Shown here: positions 35,987 through 48,103 of the stretch, in pieces
Position numbering within the stretch: position 1 is the first letter of the stretch
Layout of the letters: every line of letters starts with the position of its first letter
Assembly (NCBI RefSeq): GCF_009834545.1
Contig: NZ_CP019427.1
Coordinates: 1,713,001 to 1,777,000, forward strand
Origin: Pseudomonas sp. S04
GTDB taxonomy: Bacteria; Pseudomonadota; Gammaproteobacteria; Pseudomonadales; Pseudomonadaceae
Direction: 5' to 3'
DNA: 64,000 nucleotides
Translations under genes and position numbers: made by a program
The notes under the pieces: generated by a model
Seen by the model: the letters and a program-made list of their open reading frames with translations, nothing else
Databases searched by the model: none
What the model was told of the DNA's origin: nothing

Positions 35987-37276
35987 TTATTTGCGGTCTT
36001 CCAGCTTGGTAATGTCACGCGACTCGTAGCCGGTGTACAACTGGCGCGGGCGGCCAATCTTGTACGGGCTGGAGAGCATTTCTTTCCAGTGCGAGATCCA
36101 GCCGACAGTACGTGCCAGGGCGAAGATCACGGTGAACATGCTGGTTGGAATGCCGATCGCCTTGAGGATGATCCCCGAGTAGAAGTCGACGTTCGGGTAC
36201 AGCGAGCGTTCGATGAAGTACGGGTCGGTCAGGGCGATCTCTTCCAGGCGCATGGCCAGTTCGAGTTGCGGATCGTTGTTGATCCCCAGCTCCTTCAGTA
36301 CTTCGTCGCAGGTCTGCTTCATTACAGTCGCGCGAGGATCGCGGTTCTTGTAAACGCGGTGACCGAAGCCCATCAGTTTGAACGGATCGTTCTTGTCCTT
36401 GGCCTTGGCGATGAACTTGTCGATGTTCGAGACATCGCCAATTTCGTCAAGCATGGTCAGTACCGCTTCGTTGGCGCCGCCGTGAGCCGGGCCCCAGAGT
36501 GCGGCGATGCCGGCAGCGATACAGGCAAACGGGTTGGCACCCGAGGAGCCTGCCAGGCGGACGGTGGAAGTCGATGCGTTCTGCTCGTGGTCGGCGTGGA
36601 GGATGAAGATCCGGTCCATGGCCTTGGCGAGTACCGGGCTGATCGGTTTGATCTCGCACGGGGTGTTGAACATCATGTGCAGGAAGTTTTCCGCGTACGA
36701 CAGGTCGTTGCGCGGGTACATCATGGGTTGGCCCATGGAGTACTTGTAAACCATCGCTGCCAGGGTTGGCATCTTGGCAACCAGGCGGATCGCGGAGATT
36801 TCGCGATGCTGCGGGTTATTGATGTCCAGGGAGTCGTGGTAGAAGGCCGAAAGAGCGCCGACTACGCCGCACATGACCGCCATCGGGTGGGCGTCGCGAC
36901 GGAAGCCGTTGAAGAAGGTCTTCAGCTGCTCGTGAACCATGGTGTGGTTCTTCACGGTGCCGACGAACTGGGCCTTTTGCTCTGCGGTCGGCAGTTCGCC
37001 GTTGAGCAGCAGGTAGCAGGTTTCCAGGTAGTCCGACTTTTCAGCCAGTTGTTCGATCGGGTAGCCGCGGTGCAGCAGGATGCCGTTATCGCCGTCAATA
37101 TAGGTAATCTTCGACTCGCAAGAAGCGGTCGACATGAAACCCGGGTCAAAGGTGAAGCGGCCCGTGGCGGTCAAGCCCCGGACGTCGATAACATCGGGAC
37201 CAACGGTGCCGGTTAAAATGGGCAGCTCGACGGGGGCTGCGCCCTCGATGATCAACTGCGCTTTTTTGTCAGCCAT
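35987..37276 (-). CDS. gltA: Citrate synthase (type II)
   Basis: The 429-aa enzyme condenses oxaloacetate and acetyl-CoA to citrate, the entry step of the TCA cycle. It has the Gram-negative type II N-terminal domain ([33 protein letters not shown]). The catalytic His segments are [11 protein letters not shown] and [14 protein letters not shown]. It is divergent from the sdh-suc operon, and both promoters lie in the 363-bp gap. Confidence 0.98.
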   Translation of the reverse strand: MADKKAQLIIEGAAPVELPILTGTVGPDVIDVRGLTATGRFTFDPGFMSTASCESKITYIDGDNGILLHRGYPIEQLAEKSDYLETCYLLLNGELPTAEQKAQFVGTVKNHTMVHEQLKTFFNGFRRDAHPMAVMCGVVGALSAFYHDSLDINNPQHREISAIRLVAKMPTLAAMVYKYSMGQPMMYPRNDLSYAENFLHMMFNTPCEIKPISPVLAKAMDRIFILHADHEQNASTSTVRLAGSSGANPFACIAAGIAALWGPAHGGANEAVLTMLDEIGDVSNIDKFIAKAKDKNDPFKLMGFGHRVYKNRDPRATVMKQTCDEVLKELGINNDPQLELAMRLEEIALTDPYFIERSLYPNVDFYSGIILKAIGIPTSMFTVIFALARTVGWISHWKEMLSSPYKIGRPRQLYTGYESRDITKLEDRK

Positions 37277-37334
37277 GTGGCCTCCTATTTATGCTTGAAA
37301 TCATCAGACAGACCCCCCACGCAGGGCCCGCACC

Positions 37335-37362
37335 ACTATAGTGAGATAAATTCGAATGTCAA
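37335..37362 (-). promoter_or_regulatory. Putative sigma70 promoter of gltA
   Basis: On the minus strand TTGACA (37357-37362) and TATAGT (37335-37340) are 16 bp apart, about 60 bp upstream of the gltA start. Confidence 0.75.
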
Positions 37363-37476
37363 TTTGCCTAAAGTCTTGCCCCAGAAGGCTTTAACCACAC
37401 TTTTTCCTCGAAATTGCCTGCCATTTACGCCTTTTATCCTGCTTGCGCAATCAGCTATTAGGGGAAGGTGTTTGCG

Positions 37477-37505
37477 TTGTCATTAGTAACCTAACTGTCT
37501 ATACT
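37477..37505 (+). promoter_or_regulatory. Putative sigma70 promoter of sdhCDAB
   Basis: TTGTCA (37477-37482) and TATACT (37500-37505) are 17 bp apart. The predicted leader before sdhC is about 125 bases. Confidence 0.7.
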
Positions 37506-37639
37506 CGGCAGCCGACCGCCAAGGGCTTTTGGGCCTGTTTTGATGGGGGTCGCATCCCTGGGTGGTGGTTACCTGACCAGTGCACTCCCCAACAACTTTG
37601 CCCTGATTGTTAGGGGCTCTTCAGTGTGAAAAAAAAGCC

Positions 37640-38014
37640 GTGAATAGCCAACGACCTGTAAACCTAGACCTAAGGACCATCAAACTCCCCATCACCGGCG
37701 TTACGTCGTTTCTTCACCGTGTTTCCGGCATCATCCTCTTCCTGGGCCTTGGCTTCATGCTGTATGCATTGGGCAAATCCCTGGGTTCCGAGGAAGGTTT
37801 CGCCGAGGTGAAGGCATGCTTGACCAGCCCGCTGGCCAAGTTCGTAGCATGGGGCCTCCTGTCCGCTCTGCTGTATCACCTGGTAGCCGGTGTGCGCCAC
37901 TTGATCATGGATATGGGCATCGGTGAGACGCTGGAAGGCGGCCGCCTGGGCTCGAAAATTATCATCGCCGTTTCCGTGGTGTTGATCGTTCTGGCAGGAG
38001 TTTGGATATGGTAA
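37640..38014 (+). CDS. sdhC: Succinate dehydrogenase cytochrome b556 subunit SdhC
   Basis: The 124-aa subunit has three membrane helices. HRVSG near residue 30 helps bind ubiquinone, and the His of LLYHLVAGVRH near 83 is the heme b ligand. The start is GTG at 37640, giving MNSQRPVNLDLRT as in relatives; upstream frame extension is not supported. The ribosome site is weak. It overlaps sdhD by 7 bp. Confidence 0.95.
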   Translation: MNSQRPVNLDLRTIKLPITGVTSFLHRVSGIILFLGLGFMLYALGKSLGSEEGFAEVKACLTSPLAKFVAWGLLSALLYHLVAGVRHLIMDMGIGETLEGGRLGSKIIIAVSVVLIVLAGVWIW

Positions 38015-38376
38015 CCAGCGTTACGAACCTTTCGCGTTCGGGCCTCTATGACTGGATGGCACAACGTGTGTCTGCGGTCGTTCTCGCGGCTTATTTCATT
38101 TTCCTGATCGGGTACCTCGTCGCGAACCCTGGCATTGGCTACGCCCAATGGCACGAGCTGTTCGCAAGCAACTGGATGCGTATCTTCAGTCTGTTGGCCC
38201 TGGTGGCCCTGGGCGCTCACGCCTGGGTCGGCATGTGGACCATCGCGACCGACTACCTGACGCCAATGGCGCTGGGCAAGTCCGCGACTGCAGTACGTTT
38301 CCTTTTCCAGGCAGTATGCGGCGTTGCGATGTTCGCTTACTTCGTCTGGGGTGTGCAGATTCTCTGGGGTATCTGA
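38008..38376 (+). CDS. sdhD: Succinate dehydrogenase membrane anchor SdhD
   Basis: The 122-aa subunit has three membrane helices; LGAHAWVGMWTIATDYL near residue 70 contains the second heme ligand and the quinone-site tyrosine region. ATG at 38008 gives MVTSVTNLSRSGLYDW. With SdhC it anchors SdhAB to the inner membrane. It ends 3 bp before sdhA. Confidence 0.95.
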   Translation: MVTSVTNLSRSGLYDWMAQRVSAVVLAAYFIFLIGYLVANPGIGYAQWHELFASNWMRIFSLLALVALGAHAWVGMWTIATDYLTPMALGKSATAVRFLFQAVCGVAMFAYFVWGVQILWGI

Positions 38377-38379
38377 TTC

Positions 38380-40152
38380 ATGGCTAACATTCCAACGATT
38401 TCTTTCGACGCCATCATCATTGGTGGCGGCGGTGCTGGCATGCGCGCAGCGCTGCAACTGGCACAAGGCGGTCACAAGACTGCCGTGATCACCAAGGTTT
38501 TCCCGACGCGTTCGCACACTGTATCGGCCCAGGGTGGCATCACCTGCGCCATCGCTTCTGCGGATCCGAACGATGACTGGCGCTGGCACATGTACGATAC
38601 CGTCAAGGGTTCCGACTACATCGGTGACCAGGACGCTATCGAATACATGTGTCAGGAAGGCCCGGCCGCTGTCTACGAGCTGGACCACATGGGTATGCCG
38701 TTCTCCCGTACTGAACAGGGTCGTATCTACCAGCGTCCATTCGGCGGTCAGTCCAAGGATTACGGCAAAGGCGGGCAGGCTGCCCGTACGTGTGCTGCTT
38801 CCGACCGTACCGGTCACGCGCTGCTGCACACCCTTTATCAGGGCAACCTGAAAGCCGGTACCGTGTTCTTGAACGAGTATTACGCTGTTGACCTGGTAAA
38901 GAATGGTCAAGGCGAGTTCGTCGGCGTAATCGCTATCTGCATCGAAACCGGCGAAACCACCTACATCCGTGCCAAGGCCACCGTTCTGGCTACCGGCGGT
39001 GCAGGTCGTATCTACGCGTCCACCACCAACGCCCTGATCAACACCGGTGACGGCGTTGGCATGGCCCTGCGTGCTGGTGTTCCGGTACAAGACATCGAAA
39101 TGTGGCAGTTCCACCCGACCGGCATCGCCGGCGCCGGTGTACTGGTGACCGAAGGTTGCCGTGGTGAAGGTGGTTACCTGATCAACAAGCACGGCGAGCG
39201 TTTCATGGAGCGTTATGCTCCGAACGCCAAGGACCTTGCCGGTCGTGACGTGGTTGCTCGCTCGATGGTCAAGGAAATCATCGCTGGCAACGGTTGCGGT
39301 CCGAATGGCGACCACGTAATGCTCAAGCTCGACCACCTGGGCGAGGAAGTGCTGCACAGCCGTCTGCCAGGCATCTGCGAACTGTCGAAGACGTTTGCCC
39401 ACGTTGACCCGGTTGTTGCTCCGGTTCCGGTTGTTCCGACTTGCCACTATATGATGGGCGGCGTTCCGACCAACATTCACGGCCAGGCGATCACCCAGAA
39501 CGACGAAGGCGTGGATCAGATCATTCCAGGTCTGTTCGCTGTAGGTGAAGTAGCTTGCGTATCGGTTCACGGTGCCAACCGCCTGGGCGGCAACTCGCTG
39601 CTCGACCTGGTGGTATTCGGCCGCGCTGCTGGCCTGCACCTGGAAAAAGCACTGACCGACGGCATCGAATACGATGAGGCCACCGACGCCAACATCGAAA
39701 CTGCCCTGGCGCGCCTGTCCGCTCTGAACGAGCGTACTGATGGCGAAGACGTGGCAACCCTGCGTCGCGAGCTGCAAAGCTGCATGCAGAACTACTTCGG
39801 TGTGTTCCGTACCGGCGAATACATGCAGAAGGGTATTGCCCAGCTGGCTGACCTGCGCGTGCGCATCGCCAACGTCAAGATCAACGACAAGTCGCAGGCG
39901 TTCAACACTGCGCGGATCGAAGCTCTGGAACTGCAGAACCTGTTGGAAGTGGCTGAAGCCACCGCCATCGCTGCCGAAGTACGTAAAGAGTCCCGCGGTG
40001 CTCACGCCCGTGAAGACTTCGAAGACCGTGACGACGAAAACTGGCTGTGCCACACCCTCTACTTCCCGGGTGACAAGCGCGTGACCAAGCGTGCTGTGAA
40101 CTTCTCGCCGAAGACTGTTCCGACTTTTGAACCTAAGATTCGGACTTATTAA
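38380..40152 (+). CDS. sdhA: Succinate dehydrogenase flavoprotein subunit SdhA
   Basis: The 590-aa subunit oxidises succinate to fumarate. It shows the FAD-binding [15 protein letters not shown] near residue 12, the covalent flavin His46 in [11 protein letters not shown], and active-site [11 protein letters not shown] and [27 protein letters not shown] near 400 closes the FAD site. It is full length. Confidence 0.98.
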   Translation: MANIPTISFDAIIIGGGGAGMRAALQLAQGGHKTAVITKVFPTRSHTVSAQGGITCAIASADPNDDWRWHMYDTVKGSDYIGDQDAIEYMCQEGPAAVYELDHMGMPFSRTEQGRIYQRPFGGQSKDYGKGGQAARTCAASDRTGHALLHTLYQGNLKAGTVFLNEYYAVDLVKNGQGEFVGVIAICIETGETTYIRAKATVLATGGAGRIYASTTNALINTGDGVGMALRAGVPVQDIEMWQFHPTGIAGAGVLVTEGCRGEGGYLINKHGERFMERYAPNAKDLAGRDVVARSMVKEIIAGNGCGPNGDHVMLKLDHLGEEVLHSRLPGICELSKTFAHVDPVVAPVPVVPTCHYMMGGVPTNIHGQAITQNDEGVDQIIPGLFAVGEVACVSVHGANRLGGNSLLDLVVFGRAAGLHLEKALTDGIEYDEATDANIETALARLSALNERTDGEDVATLRRELQSCMQNYFGVFRTGEYMQKGIAQLADLRVRIANVKINDKSQAFNTARIEALELQNLLEVAEATAIAAEVRKESRGAHAREDFEDRDDENWLCHTLYFPGDKRVTKRAVNFSPKTVPTFEPKIRTY

Positions 40153-40163
40153 GGGTGGCCGCC

Positions 40164-40868
40164 ATGTTGAAAGTCAGCGTTTATCGTTACAACCCTGATC
40201 AGGACGCCGCGCCGTTCATGCAGGAATTTTCGGTCGATACCGGTGGTAAAGACCTGATGGTGCTGGACGTGCTGGCCCTGATCAAAGAGCAGGACGAGGG
40301 TTTCTCCTATCGTCGCTCTTGCCGTGAAGGTGTTTGCGGTTCCGACGGCATGAACATCAACGGCAAAAACGGCCTGGCGTGCGTTACGCCGCTGTCCGCT
40401 GTCGTAAAAGGTAACAAGTTGATCGTTCGTCCTCTGCCAGGTTTGCCGGTTATCCGTGACCTGGTCGTCGATATGAGCATCTTCTACAAGCAATACGAGA
40501 AGGTTAAGCCTTACCTGCAGAACGATACGCCGGCTCCGGCCATCGAGCGTCTGCAGTCCCCTGAAGAGCGTGAAAAGCTCGACGGTCTGTACGAGTGCAT
40601 CCTGTGCGCTTGCTGCTCGACTTCGTGCCCGTCCTTCTGGTGGAACCCGGACAAGTTCCTGGGTCCAGCTGCCCTGCTGCAAGCGTACCGCTTCCTGGCA
40701 GACAGCCGCGACACCAAGACGTCCGAGCGTCTGGCTTCACTGGATGATCCGTTCAGCGTATTCCGCTGCCGCGGCATCATGAACTGCGTCAACGTTTGTC
40801 CGAAAGGCCTGAACCCGACTAAGGCCATCGGTCACATTCGTAACATGCTTCTGCAAAGCGGCGTGTGA
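40164..40868 (+). CDS. sdhB: Succinate dehydrogenase iron-sulfur subunit SdhB
   Basis: The 234-aa subunit carries three clusters: the [2Fe-2S] site CREGVCGSDGMN with a later Cys, the [4Fe-4S] site CILCACCSTSCP, and the [3Fe-4S] site CRGIMNCVNVCPKG. ATG at 40164 (MLKVSVYRYNP) is chosen over GTG at 40155 because AAGGGTGG lies at the right distance and relatives start there. It passes electrons from SdhA to quinone. Confidence 0.97.
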   Translation: MLKVSVYRYNPDQDAAPFMQEFSVDTGGKDLMVLDVLALIKEQDEGFSYRRSCREGVCGSDGMNINGKNGLACVTPLSAVVKGNKLIVRPLPGLPVIRDLVVDMSIFYKQYEKVKPYLQNDTPAPAIERLQSPEEREKLDGLYECILCACCSTSCPSFWWNPDKFLGPAALLQAYRFLADSRDTKTSERLASLDDPFSVFRCRGIMNCVNVCPKGLNPTKAIGHIRNMLLQSGV

Positions 40869-40912
40869 TTCAGCAGTAGTAAATGCAGGACCGCTGTACC
40901 CGTAGAGGCCAA

Positions 40913-41023
40913 GGCGCGGGCTTCAACCCGCGCCCTGGCTATAACCAGAGCAGTAGCCCATAAAGCTGCAGCTCTTATTTTGAAGAAATGAGACAAGCAG
41001 GGGCATCCGGGCTGGTACCCGGA
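40913..41023 (+). other. Two hairpins between sdhB and sucA
   Basis: GGCGCGGG/CCCGCGCC (40913-40920 with 40927-40934, loop CTTCAA) and TCCGGG/CCCGGA (41006-41011 with 41018-41023). Neither is followed by a T tract, so they look like RNA processing or stability structures rather than terminators. Confidence 0.6.
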
Positions 41024-41130
41024 CTATCAGCGTGATCCTAAGTGGCTTGTTTTGGTCGCTGCACTCGGACTTCTGCAAGCTCGCTCGGTGTCTTCGCCGA
41101 TGGTGTTCCCCTAACCGAGGGTGACCAAGC

Positions 41131-43962
41131 ATGCAAGAAAGCGTGATGCAGCGCATGTGGAACAGCGCCTACCTATCCGGTAGTAACGCTGCCTATGTGG
41201 AAGAGCTCTACGAGCTCTACCTGCACGACCCTAACGCTGTGCCAGAAGAGTGGCGCACCTACTTTCAGAAGTTGCCGACAGACGGCAACTCTGCCATCGA
41301 TGTTTCGCACTCCACAATTCGCGACCATTTTGTGCTGCTGGCAAAGAACCAGCGCCGCGCCCAACCGGTTTCCGCCGGCAGCGTGAGCAGTGAGCACGAG
41401 AAGAAGCAAGTTGAAGTGCTGCGATTGATCCAGGCCTACCGTATGCGTGGCCACCAGGCAGCCCAGCTTGACCCGCTGGGGCTGTGGCAGCGTCCTGCAC
41501 CTGCAGACCTGTCGATCAATCATTACGGCTTGACCAATGCCGATCTTGATACGACCTTCCGTGCCGGCGACCTGTTCATCGGCAAAGAGGAAGCGAGCCT
41601 ACGCGAAATTCACGAAGCGTTGCAGCAGACATATTGCCGCACCATCGGCGCTGAATTTACGCACATCACCGATTCCGAGCAGCGCCAGTGGTTCCAGCAG
41701 CGTCTGGAAAGCGTGCGTGGCCGTCCGACTTATTCCGCGGACATCAAGGGCCACCTGCTCGAGCGCGTGACCGCCGGTGAAGGCCTGGAAAAATACCTGG
41801 GCACCAAATACCCGGGTACCAAGCGTTTCGGTCTGGAAGGCGGCGAAAGCCTGATCCCGATGCTCGACGAGCTGATCCAGCGTTCCGGTTCCTACGGCAC
41901 CAAGGAAATCGTCATTGGCATGGCCCACCGTGGCCGTCTGAACGTGCTGGTCAACACCTTCGGCAAGAACCCGCGCGAGCTGTTCGACGAGTTCGAAGGC
42001 AAGAAGAAGGTCGAGCTGGGTTCCGGTGACGTTAAATACCACCAGGGCTTCTCGTCCAACGTGATGACCACCGGCGGTGAAGTTCACCTGGCCATGGCGT
42101 TCAACCCGTCCCACCTGGAAATCGTTTCCCCGGTGGTCGAGGGTTCGGTTCGCGCCCGTCAGGATCGTCGCAACGACCCAACCGGTGAGAAGGTTCTGCC
42201 GATCTCGATCCACGGTGATGCGGCATTCGCCGGTCAAGGCGTGGTGATGGAAACCTTCCAGATGTCGCAGACCCGCGGTTTCAAGACCGGCGGCACCGTG
42301 CACATCGTGATCAACAACCAGGTCGGTTTCACCATCAGCAACCCGCTGGACTCGCGTTCCACCGAGTACGCTACCGACGTTGCGAAAATGATCCAGGCGC
42401 CGATCCTCCATGTGAATGGTGATGATCCGGAAGCCGTATTGTTCGTGACCCAGTTGGCCATCGACTACCGCATGCAGTTCAAGCGTGACGTGGTGATCGA
42501 CCTGGTCTGCTACCGTCGTCGCGGCCACAACGAGGCCGACGAGCCAAGCGGCACCCAGCCGATCATGTATCAGCAGATCACCAAGCAGCGCACCACCCGT
42601 GAGCTGTATGCCGATCGCCTGACTCAAAGCGGTGTGCTGGACGCAGAGCGTGTGCAGTCGAAAATCGACGAATACCGCAACGCACTGGACAACGGCCTGC
42701 ATGTTGTAAAAAGCCTGGTCAAAGAGCCGAACAAAGAGCTGTTCGTGGACTGGCGTCCGTATCTGGGCCATGCCTGGACTGCGCGTCACGACACTCGCTT
42801 CGACCTCAAGACCCTGCAGGAACTGTCCGCCAAGCTGCTGGAAATTCCAGAAGGCTTCGTGGTTCAGCGCCAGGTTGCGAAAATCTACGAAGACCGTCAG
42901 AAGATGCAAGCCGGCGGCCTGCCGATCAACTGGGGTTACGCCGAAACCATGGCGTACGCGACCCTGGCGTTCGAAGGTCACCCGATCCGCATGACGGGTC
43001 AGGACATCGGTCGCGGTACGTTCTCGCACCGTCACGCTGTCTTGCACAACCAGAAAGACGCGGGGACCTACATCCCGCTGCAGAACCTGTACGAAGGCCA
43101 GCCACGTTTCGACCTGTACGATTCGTTCCTGTCCGAGGAAGCCGTACTGGCGTTCGAATACGGTTACTCGACCACCACGCCTGACGCGCTGGTGATCTGG
43201 GAAGCCCAGTTCGGCGACTTTGCCAACGGTGCCCAGGTGGTTATCGACCAGTTCATCACCAGTGGCGAGCACAAGTGGGGCCGTCTGTGCGGTCTGACCA
43301 TGCTGCTGCCACACGGTTATGAAGGTCAGGGTCCTGAGCACTCCTCGGCACGTCTGGAGCGTTACCTGCAACTGTGCGCCGAGCACAACATTCAGGTAGC
43401 CGTACCGACTACGCCGGCTCAGATCTACCACTTGCTGCGCCGTCAGGTGATTCGCCCGCTGCGCAAGCCATTGATCGTACTGACACCGAAGTCGCTGTTG
43501 CGTCACAAGCTGGCCATCTCGACCCTGGAAGACCTGGCAGAAGGTTCGTTCCAGACCGTTATCCCGGAAATCGATGCCCAAGACCCGAAAAAGGTCGAGC
43601 GCATTGTTCTGTGTAGCGGCAAGGTCTACTACGACCTGCTGGAAAAACGCCGTGCCGAAGGCCGTGACGATATCGCCGTCGTGCGTCTCGAGCAGCTGTA
43701 TCCATTCCCTGAGGACGACTTGAACGAAGTCCTGGCGCCTTACACCAACCTCAAGCATATCGTTTGGTGTCAGGAAGAGCCGATGAACCAGGGTGCCTGG
43801 TACTGCAGCCAGCACCACATGCGTCGCATCGTTGGCAATCACAACAAGGCACTCGTCCTCGAGTACGCCGGTCGTGAGGCCTCCGCTGCACCGGCGTGTG
43901 GTTATGCATCGATGCACGCTGAGCAGCAGGAAAAACTGCTGCAAGACGCCTTTACTGTTTAA
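41131..43962 (+). CDS. sucA: 2-Oxoglutarate dehydrogenase E1 component
   Basis: The 943-aa thiamine diphosphate enzyme decarboxylates 2-oxoglutarate and transfers the succinyl group to SucB. It starts with the short E2-binding tail (MQRMWNSAYLSGSNAAYVEELYELY begins the region), then GMAHRGRLNVLVN near residue 268, the ThDP motif GDAAFAGQGVVMET near 355, and the C-terminal LLPHGYEGQGPEHSSARLERYL near 727. Length is normal for the family. Confidence 0.98.
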   Translation: MQESVMQRMWNSAYLSGSNAAYVEELYELYLHDPNAVPEEWRTYFQKLPTDGNSAIDVSHSTIRDHFVLLAKNQRRAQPVSAGSVSSEHEKKQVEVLRLIQAYRMRGHQAAQLDPLGLWQRPAPADLSINHYGLTNADLDTTFRAGDLFIGKEEASLREIHEALQQTYCRTIGAEFTHITDSEQRQWFQQRLESVRGRPTYSADIKGHLLERVTAGEGLEKYLGTKYPGTKRFGLEGGESLIPMLDELIQRSGSYGTKEIVIGMAHRGRLNVLVNTFGKNPRELFDEFEGKKKVELGSGDVKYHQGFSSNVMTTGGEVHLAMAFNPSHLEIVSPVVEGSVRARQDRRNDPTGEKVLPISIHGDAAFAGQGVVMETFQMSQTRGFKTGGTVHIVINNQVGFTISNPLDSRSTEYATDVAKMIQAPILHVNGDDPEAVLFVTQLAIDYRMQFKRDVVIDLVCYRRRGHNEADEPSGTQPIMYQQITKQRTTRELYADRLTQSGVLDAERVQSKIDEYRNALDNGLHVVKSLVKEPNKELFVDWRPYLGHAWTARHDTRFDLKTLQELSAKLLEIPEGFVVQRQVAKIYEDRQKMQAGGLPINWGYAETMAYATLAFEGHPIRMTGQDIGRGTFSHRHAVLHNQKDAGTYIPLQNLYEGQPRFDLYDSFLSEEAVLAFEYGYSTTTPDALVIWEAQFGDFANGAQVVIDQFITSGEHKWGRLCGLTMLLPHGYEGQGPEHSSARLERYLQLCAEHNIQVAVPTTPAQIYHLLRRQVIRPLRKPLIVLTPKSLLRHKLAISTLEDLAEGSFQTVIPEIDAQDPKKVERIVLCSGKVYYDLLEKRRAEGRDDIAVVRLEQLYPFPEDDLNEVLAPYTNLKHIVWCQEEPMNQGAWYCSQHHMRRIVGNHNKALVLEYAGREASAAPACGYASMHAEQQEKLLQDAFTV

Positions 43963-44004
43963 CGCCTTCGCGCACCTGAAACCGAATTTAAGGAACCACA
44001 GACA

Positions 44005-45222
44005 ATGGCTATCGAGATCAAAGCCCCCACTTTCCCGGAATCGGTTGCCGATGGCACCGTTGCCACCTGGCACAAGCAACCGGGCGACGCGGTCAAGCGC
44101 GACGACCTGATCGTCGACATCGAAACCGATAAAGTCGTACTGGAAGTGTTGGCTACCGCTGATGGCGTACTGGGCGCTATCGTCAAGAACGAAGGCGACA
44201 CCGTTCTGTCCGACGAAATCCTGGGCTCCATCGAAGCGGGCGGCGTTGCTGCCGCTCCTGCCGCGGCTCCTGCTGCTGCCGCTCAAGCCGCTGCCCCGGC
44301 TGCTGCTGGCGAAGACGATCCTGTTGCCGCTCCAGCTGCGCGCAAGCTGGCTGAAGAGAACGGCATCAACATCGCTTCCGTTGCCGGTACTGGCAAAGGC
44401 GGTCGTGTGACCAAGGAAGACGTGGTTGCAGCCGTTGCTGCCAAGAAAGCCGCTCCGGCTGCCGCGCCTGCCAAGGCTGCTGCTCCGGCCGCCGCTGCTC
44501 CTGTATTCGCTGCTGGCGATCGCATCGAGAAGCGCGTTCCGATGACCCGCGTGCGTGCCACCGTGGCCAAGCGTCTGGTTGAAGCTCAGTCGAACATGGC
44601 GATGCTGACTACTTTCAACGAAGTCGACATGACCGAAGTCATGGCACTGCGTTCGAAGTACAAGGATCTGTTCGAGAAGTCCCACAACGGCGTACGCCTG
44701 GGCTTCATGTCGTTCTTCGTGAAAGCGGCTACCGAAGCGCTGAAACGCTTCCCGGCGGTCAACGCTTCGATCGACGGTGCAGACATCGTTTACCACGGTT
44801 ACGCCGACGTCGGTGTTGCTGTTTCCAGCGACCGCGGCCTGGTGGTTCCGGTTCTGCGTAACGCCGAACTGATGAGCCTGGCTGAAATCGAAGGCGGCAT
44901 CGCCACCTTCGGCAAGAAAGCCCGTGACGGCAAACTGTCGATGGACGAAATGACCGGTGGTACGTTCACCATCACCAACGGTGGTACTTTCGGTTCGATG
45001 ATGTCGACTCCGATCGTCAACCCGCCGCAAGCAGCGATCCTGGGCATGCACAACATCCTGCAGCGTCCTATGGCGATCAACGGTCAAGTGGTAATCCGTC
45101 CGATGATGTACCTGGCTCTGTCCTACGATCACCGTCTGATCGATGGCAAAGAAGCTGTGACTTTCCTGGTGACCATCAAGAACCTGCTGGAAGACCCGGC
45201 TCGTCTGTTGCTGGATATCTGA
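44005..45222 (+). CDS. sucB: Dihydrolipoyllysine succinyltransferase E2
   Basis: The 405-aa protein has an N-terminal lipoyl domain with Lys43 in [11 protein letters not shown], an Ala/Pro-rich linker (about 75-105), a peripheral subunit-binding domain ([19 protein letters not shown]), a second Ala/Pro linker, and the acyltransferase domain ending with active-site [11 protein letters not shown]. It forms the core of the 2-oxoglutarate dehydrogenase complex. Confidence 0.97.
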   Translation: MAIEIKAPTFPESVADGTVATWHKQPGDAVKRDDLIVDIETDKVVLEVLATADGVLGAIVKNEGDTVLSDEILGSIEAGGVAAAPAAAPAAAAQAAAPAAAGEDDPVAAPAARKLAEENGINIASVAGTGKGGRVTKEDVVAAVAAKKAAPAAAPAKAAAPAAAAPVFAAGDRIEKRVPMTRVRATVAKRLVEAQSNMAMLTTFNEVDMTEVMALRSKYKDLFEKSHNGVRLGFMSFFVKAATEALKRFPAVNASIDGADIVYHGYADVGVAVSSDRGLVVPVLRNAELMSLAEIEGGIATFGKKARDGKLSMDEMTGGTFTITNGGTFGSMMSTPIVNPPQAAILGMHNILQRPMAINGQVVIRPMMYLALSYDHRLIDGKEAVTFLVTIKNLLEDPARLLLDI

Positions 45223-45306
45223 TAGAAGCAGCCGCGAGCTGCAGGCTTCAGGCTGCTGGTTAACGGCAGTCTGGCTTGTGGCCCGCGGCTTCAGGCTTTT
45301 CGCTAA

Positions 45307-46758
<1,452 letters not shown>

Positions 46759-46803
46759 GACAATAAGAAACCACGGCGGTATGGCCCGTCGTGAGCCTTG
46801 CAT

Positions 46804-46862
46804 GCAAGACTCACCGCGGAATATCCGCTGGACGCAGTCTTGCGTAGCTTAGGCTACGCAAG
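46804..46862 (+). promoter_or_regulatory. Mutually exclusive hairpins between lpd and sucC
   Basis: Hairpin A pairs GCAAGACT (46804-46811) with AGTCTTGC (46836-46843) around an inner stem GCGGA/TCCGC. Hairpin B pairs CTTGCGTAGC (46839-46848) with GCTACGCAAG (46853-46862) around TTAG. Both use 46839-46843, so they cannot form together. No T tract follows. Confidence 0.6.
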
Positions 46863-46936
46863 CAGCAGTCACAGGTGGTGCGGCACTCCACAGTGCAGCA
46901 CCGAATGCGCAGTACCTAACGAAGACGGTAATAAGC

Positions 46937-48103
46937 ATGAATCTTCACGAGTATCAGGGTAAGCAGCTGTTCGCTGAGTACGGCCTGCCAGTATCCACCG
47001 GTTACGCGGTAGACACCCCGGAAGCAGCAGCAGAAGCTTGCGACAAAATCGGCGGCAGCGAGTGGGTTGTCAAAGCCCAGGTCCACGCCGGTGGTCGCGG
47101 TAAAGCGGGCGGCGTAAAGCTGGTTCGCAGCAAAGAAGACGCTAAGGCATTCGCACAGCAGTGGCTGGGCAAGCGTCTGGTGACTTACCAGACTGACGCC
47201 AATGGTCAGCCAGTCACCAAGATCCTGGTTGAATCGTGCACTGATATCGCTAAAGAGCTGTACCTGGGCGCTGTCGTTGACCGTTCGAGCCGTCGCATCG
47301 TGTTCATGGCTTCCACCGAAGGTGGCGTGGACATCGAGAAAATCGCTCACGACACTCCAGAAAAAATTCTGAAAGCCACTATCGATCCACTGGTTGGCGC
47401 TCAGCCATTCCAGGGTCGCGAGCTGGCATTCCAGCTGGGCCTGGAAGGCAAGCAAGTTGCTCAGTTCGCCAAGATCTTCGTAGGTCTGGCCAAACTGTTC
47501 AAGGATCACGACCTGGCTCTGCTGGAAGTGAACCCGCTGGTGATCAAGGCTGACGGCGATCTGCACTGCCTGGACGCGAAGATCAACATCGACGCCAACG
47601 CCATGTACCGTCAGCCTAAGCTGAAGACTTTCCACGATCCGTCGCAAGACGATCCGCGCGAAGCGCACGCTGCCAAGTTCGAACTGAACTACGTAGCGCT
47701 GGAAGGCAACATCGGTTGCATGGTCAACGGTGCTGGCCTGGCCATGGGTACCATGGACATCGTCAACCTGCATGGCGGCAAACCAGCCAACTTCCTCGAC
47801 GTGGGCGGCGGTGCTACCAAAGAACGCGTTACCGAAGCGTTCAAGATCATCCTGTCCGACACTAACGTCGCTGCAGTACTGGTCAACATCTTCGGCGGCA
47901 TCGTTCGTTGCGACATGATTGCCGAAGGCATCATCGGCGCTGTGAAAGAAGTCGGCGTGAAAATCCCGGTTGTTGTTCGCCTTGAAGGCAACAACGCTGA
48001 GCTGGGCGCTAAAGTACTGGCAGAAAGCGGTTTGAACATCATCGCTGCTACCAGCCTGACCGACGCTGCTCAACAAGTTGTCAAAGCTGCGGAGGGCAAA
48101 TAA
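46937..48103 (+). CDS. sucC: Succinyl-CoA synthetase beta subunit
   Basis: The 388-aa ATP-grasp protein has [18 protein letters not shown] at the N-terminus, the nucleotide site [18 protein letters not shown] near 45, and the C-terminal [17 protein letters not shown] segment that meets SucD. With SucD it makes ATP (or GTP) from succinyl-CoA. Its stop and the sucD start share one base (TAATG). Confidence 0.98.
   Translation: MNLHEYQGKQLFAEYGLPVSTGYAVDTPEAAAEACDKIGGSEWVVKAQVHAGGRGKAGGVKLVRSKEDAKAFAQQWLGKRLVTYQTDANGQPVTKILVESCTDIAKELYLGAVVDRSSRRIVFMASTEGGVDIEKIAHDTPEKILKATIDPLVGAQPFQGRELAFQLGLEGKQVAQFAKIFVGLAKLFKDHDLALLEVNPLVIKADGDLHCLDAKINIDANAMYRQPKLKTFHDPSQDDPREAHAAKFELNYVALEGNIGCMVNGAGLAMGTMDIVNLHGGKPANFLDVGGGATKERVTEAFKIILSDTNVAAVLVNIFGGIVRCDMIAEGIIGAVKEVGVKIPVVVRLEGNNAELGAKVLAESGLNIIAATSLTDAAQQVVKAAEGK

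Noticed and set aside
37876..40053. 725-codon open frame antisense to sdhD and sdhA
   Set aside because: Same reason: an antisense shadow of conserved genes, without a ribosome site or family features.
41599..45132. 1177-codon open frame on the minus strand across sucA and sucB
   Set aside because: It is antisense to two full-length, well-conserved genes; long antisense frames are common in high-GC genomes.
46839..46862. Intrinsic terminator between lpd and sucC
   Set aside because: The 10-bp stem is strong but no T tract follows, so it was listed as a regulatory or processing structure instead.
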